Assembly: GCA_948144175.1 (NCBI GenBank)
Contig: CANXME010002548.1
Span: 1-64,000 of the forward strand
Direction: 5' to 3'
DNA length: 64,000 bases
Source of the DNA: Closterium sp. NIES-65
Taxonomy: Eukaryota > Streptophyta > Zygnematophyceae > Desmidiales > Closteriaceae
Shown here piece after piece: positions 61,535 to 64,000 of this stretch. The position numbers and the translations under genes were made by a program. The notes beneath the pieces are model-generated. The model did no database searches. It was not told the origin of the DNA and saw nothing but the letters and a program-made list of their open reading frames with translations. Position 1 is the first letter of the stretch. The number at the start of each line of letters is the position of its first letter.

Positions 61535-63734
61535 AAAAATAGGTTCTGTAAATAAAATAACAAGCTTGCGAAGCAAGCGTAGGCGCGAAGCGTCAACTCC
61601 AAGTCTTCAAACATGGACTCAAACGGGTGGCAAATCTTATTCTTTTTCTTATGACTGAAAAGATTGTTTTCTAGGACATGAAGCCTACTCTTCTGTCGCC
61701 TAGGTTTGCTTCCTAAAGGAACCTAATAAAATAATGTCGCTTGCTTTGTACGAAGCACCCGCACACTAAAGCAAGCAACCACAAAGAGAACAAGCTTGCT
61801 TTGCAAGCTTGTTCTCTTTGTGGTTGCTTGTAGATTTACTTACAAGGACCGCTTGCGTCTCCGTCGCAAGCAACAAAGTTCTAACGGCTTCGCTTACGCT
61901 CTAACGGCCGACGGACCTAACCTAATTGGTTTGTTTTGAAATTGGAATAACTTGCGATGCGCAAAGCGTACGAGCAAGCATAGCGTACGAGCAAGCATCA
62001 TGATTTTATTGACCGCCTAAATCCCCGCAAAGCGTGCGAGCGCAAGCGAAGCGCTCCGCGCCTAAAGGGCCCTAAGGAACGGTTGCTTCGCAAGCGAAGG
62101 TTCGCTAGAACGAGCGCAAGCCAAGCAAACCACGCTAGGAGAACAAGCCAAGCAACCGGACGGAAGCTTGCATTATTTATTATGTGCGACTAATAATAGA
62201 ATAATGCTCGCGAGCAATAATAATGACCGCGAGCTTGCGCTTTTTGTCGCAAGCAAAGCTTGCGACACAGAATTTACTTGCTCGCTTTGCTTGTAGGACT
62301 TACGGCGCCTTTTTTTTTAAGCGAACGCTTTGCGCCTACAAACAACGAAGGGAGCGAAGCACCGCTTTCAAGCTTTGCTTGCGTGGTGGGTGAGCTTCCG
62401 GGGGCAATCGTGGCCGTTTTGAAAGGTGAGAAAAAAACTTTGCTTGCGAAGGACTAACATCCTTTCTCGCATAGCGATGGCGCCTTCGGCGCACCTTTAT
62501 CCTACAGATAAAGCAAGGAGCTTGCGAAGAAAAAAACAAGCGATGGCGCAAAGCGTGCGAGCGCAAGCCGTAAGGGCGGCGAAGCTTGCGAAGGTCGCGA
62601 AGGTCGCGAGCGCAAGCCAAGCTTCTGATGTGTCGCTGGCTTTGCAAGCTAGTGCTTACAGAGCCTTCCGTTCGTTTTATTCTAAGGTTTAGGGGGGCCA
62701 TCGGACCGATAGCATACCATATACCCGCAACTCTCATAATAGTTTATTTCTTTTACTTGTCTAAATGACTTCAGCTTTACTTTGAGTAAAAAACAATACA
62801 AAGCATAGTTAGTTAGACTAAAGCGAGACGAATGTGTTTCGCACCATAAGAAATAATAATATTTCGCTTGCGAAGCGAATGTGCTCCGCTTACACTATTC
62901 TATTATGGTGCTCAGAATCTGTTAATACATGTTTCGCGGTGTCCTAACGGCCATCCGAGAATAATGACTGATCGTCTCCGGCTGAAAAAAATGCGGAGCA
63001 TTGAGCAAGCAACATGCATTTATTTAACCAGGGAAAGATCGAAAATGCTTTGCGTCTTTCGCAAGCGCCATGCATGCCATGCATTGTGGTATGAGCGGTT
63101 TTGTTTGCATGTCTCCGTCGCAAGCTTTGCTTGCTCGGGTATTTTGCTTGCGCTGCAAGCTTGTTCTCGACCGCTTCGCGCCTTACTTGCCTTCGTCATA
63201 GCGACGACATTATAGCGACGACATTCTAAAGTTAGGCAGGTTACGGAGACAAGTTCTTCGAAGCTAAGTTCGTAATAAGCTTCGTTTGCAAGCTCGTTCT
63301 AGCGAACCTTCGCTTACCTAAAGGTGCCTCGCAAAAAGGAGCGCCGAAGAAGGCGCCCTTGCTTCGCCAGCGAGGGGATTTCGCTTGCTACGCAAGCTAC
63401 TATTTAAAGAGCCTGGCGCTTCCTTGTAAGGTAGGTTGCCCACAAGCAATGCTTCACTTGCACGTTTCGCGACCTTCGCTTGCCTTAAGTAAACTAAAAT
63501 GAGTTTGCGTAACAAGCGAAACATAGACTTGCGACATTATTGAATTGAATTTAGCCATGCGTGCGAGCTTGCTTGCATTATCACGCGTTGAAGCAAACCC
63601 GAAACACAGCAAGCTTGGCTTGCGTGCTTCGCACCTGCGGACATGAACATTTTCAATCGGAATTTGATAAAAGCCTAAGTAAAGGCCTTCGATCCTGCTC
63701 TACTATAGATTTTTTTTTATTAAATTTAAAAGCA
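61535..63734 (-). repeat. Repeat-rich spacer, right arm
   Basis: Mirror of 18208-20407, including the 28-bp hairpin at 61772-61830. Confidence 0.7.
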
Positions 63735-63804
63735 TGCTTGGAAAGATTTGAACTCTCAACCCCCAAATCCGAAGTTTGGTGTTCTATCCAATTGAACTAC
63801 AAGC
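63735..63804 (-). tRNA. trnR(ucg): tRNA-Arg(UCG), right copy
   Basis: Reverse complement of 18138-18207. Confidence 0.88.
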
Positions 63805-64000
63805 ATTAATTTGGTTAGATTCATCTAATCTAGTCAAAAATTCATCTAATCTAGTCAAAAATACTTAATAACTAAATAGTTGAAAACCATAAATACTTAA
63901 AATACTTAAATAATTTAAATTAAACAATGTATTTAACTTTATTATTATTTTTTTTTTACCACGAGACCGGCAGGTCATGATTTCTTCGAAAATGACTAAT

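Larger units (their letters stand above)
41629..64000 (-). repeat. Large inverted repeat, right arm
   Basis: Reverse complement of 17942-40313. It carries a second full set of trnR(ucg), trnP, sdh3, sdh4, the membrane ORF, rns, trnM, rrn5, trnfM and rnl in opposite orientation. Confidence 0.95.

Noticed and set aside
1..64000. Plastid or bacterial origin
   Set aside because: The gene set (cox, cob, nad, sdh, LAGLIDADG-rich rRNA) is mitochondrial; no photosystem, rpo or bacterial operon genes.

Overview
This window is mitochondrial DNA, most likely from a green alga. Every recognisable protein gene reads with the standard code (TGG for Trp, no in-frame TGA). The gene set is cox2 (3' part), cox3, nad1, cob, rps4, tatC/mttB, nad4L, sdh3, sdh4, rns, rnl, rrn5 and a few bacterial-type tRNAs. 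Keeping rrn5, tatC, sdh3 and sdh4 together with plant-like group II introns (one in nad4L after coding nt 283, one near the middle of cox2) suggests a gene-rich green lineage, either a streptophyte alga or a deep-branching prasinophyte. The species cannot be named from the sequence. cox1, nad2/4/5/6/7, the atp genes and most tRNAs and ribosomal protein genes are absent, so the window is only part of the genome.

Layout. Positions 1-17.9 kb are single copy within the window: a decayed group II intron maturase and the cox2 3' exon, cox3, nad1, cob (split by a group I intron holding a dead homing endonuclease), rps4, tatC, trnR(ucu) and trnY, then nad4L on the minus strand with a 1.68 kb group II intron and a 20-nt last exon. 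From 17,942 to 64,000 the sequence is one giant palindrome. Position x on one arm matches 81,942-x on the other, and the aligned ORFs show no length change over about 22.4 kb per arm. Each arm carries, outward to centre, trnR(ucg), trnP(ugg), sdh3, sdh4, an unidentified membrane-protein ORF, rns (3 group I introns), trnM(cau), rrn5, trnfM(cau) and rnl (8 group I introns). The two rnl genes meet tail to tail at the centre with essentially no spacer. The central 1.3 kb is an imperfect copy of itself, differing mainly by small indels.

The protein genes supply the respiratory chain (complex I nad1 and nad4L, complex II sdh3 and sdh4, complex III cob, complex IV cox2 and cox3), a Tat-type export protein and a ribosomal protein. 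The rRNA genes are unusually intron-rich: 11 group I introns per set, four of which hold an intact LAGLIDADG endonuclease and one a broken one. One rnl exon is only 7 nt long. Between and inside genes lies a dispersed family of GC-rich palindromic repeats built from units such as GCAAGCAAAGCTTGC. It fills most intergenic space, has entered introns, and even sits in frame inside the cox2-intron maturase ORF.
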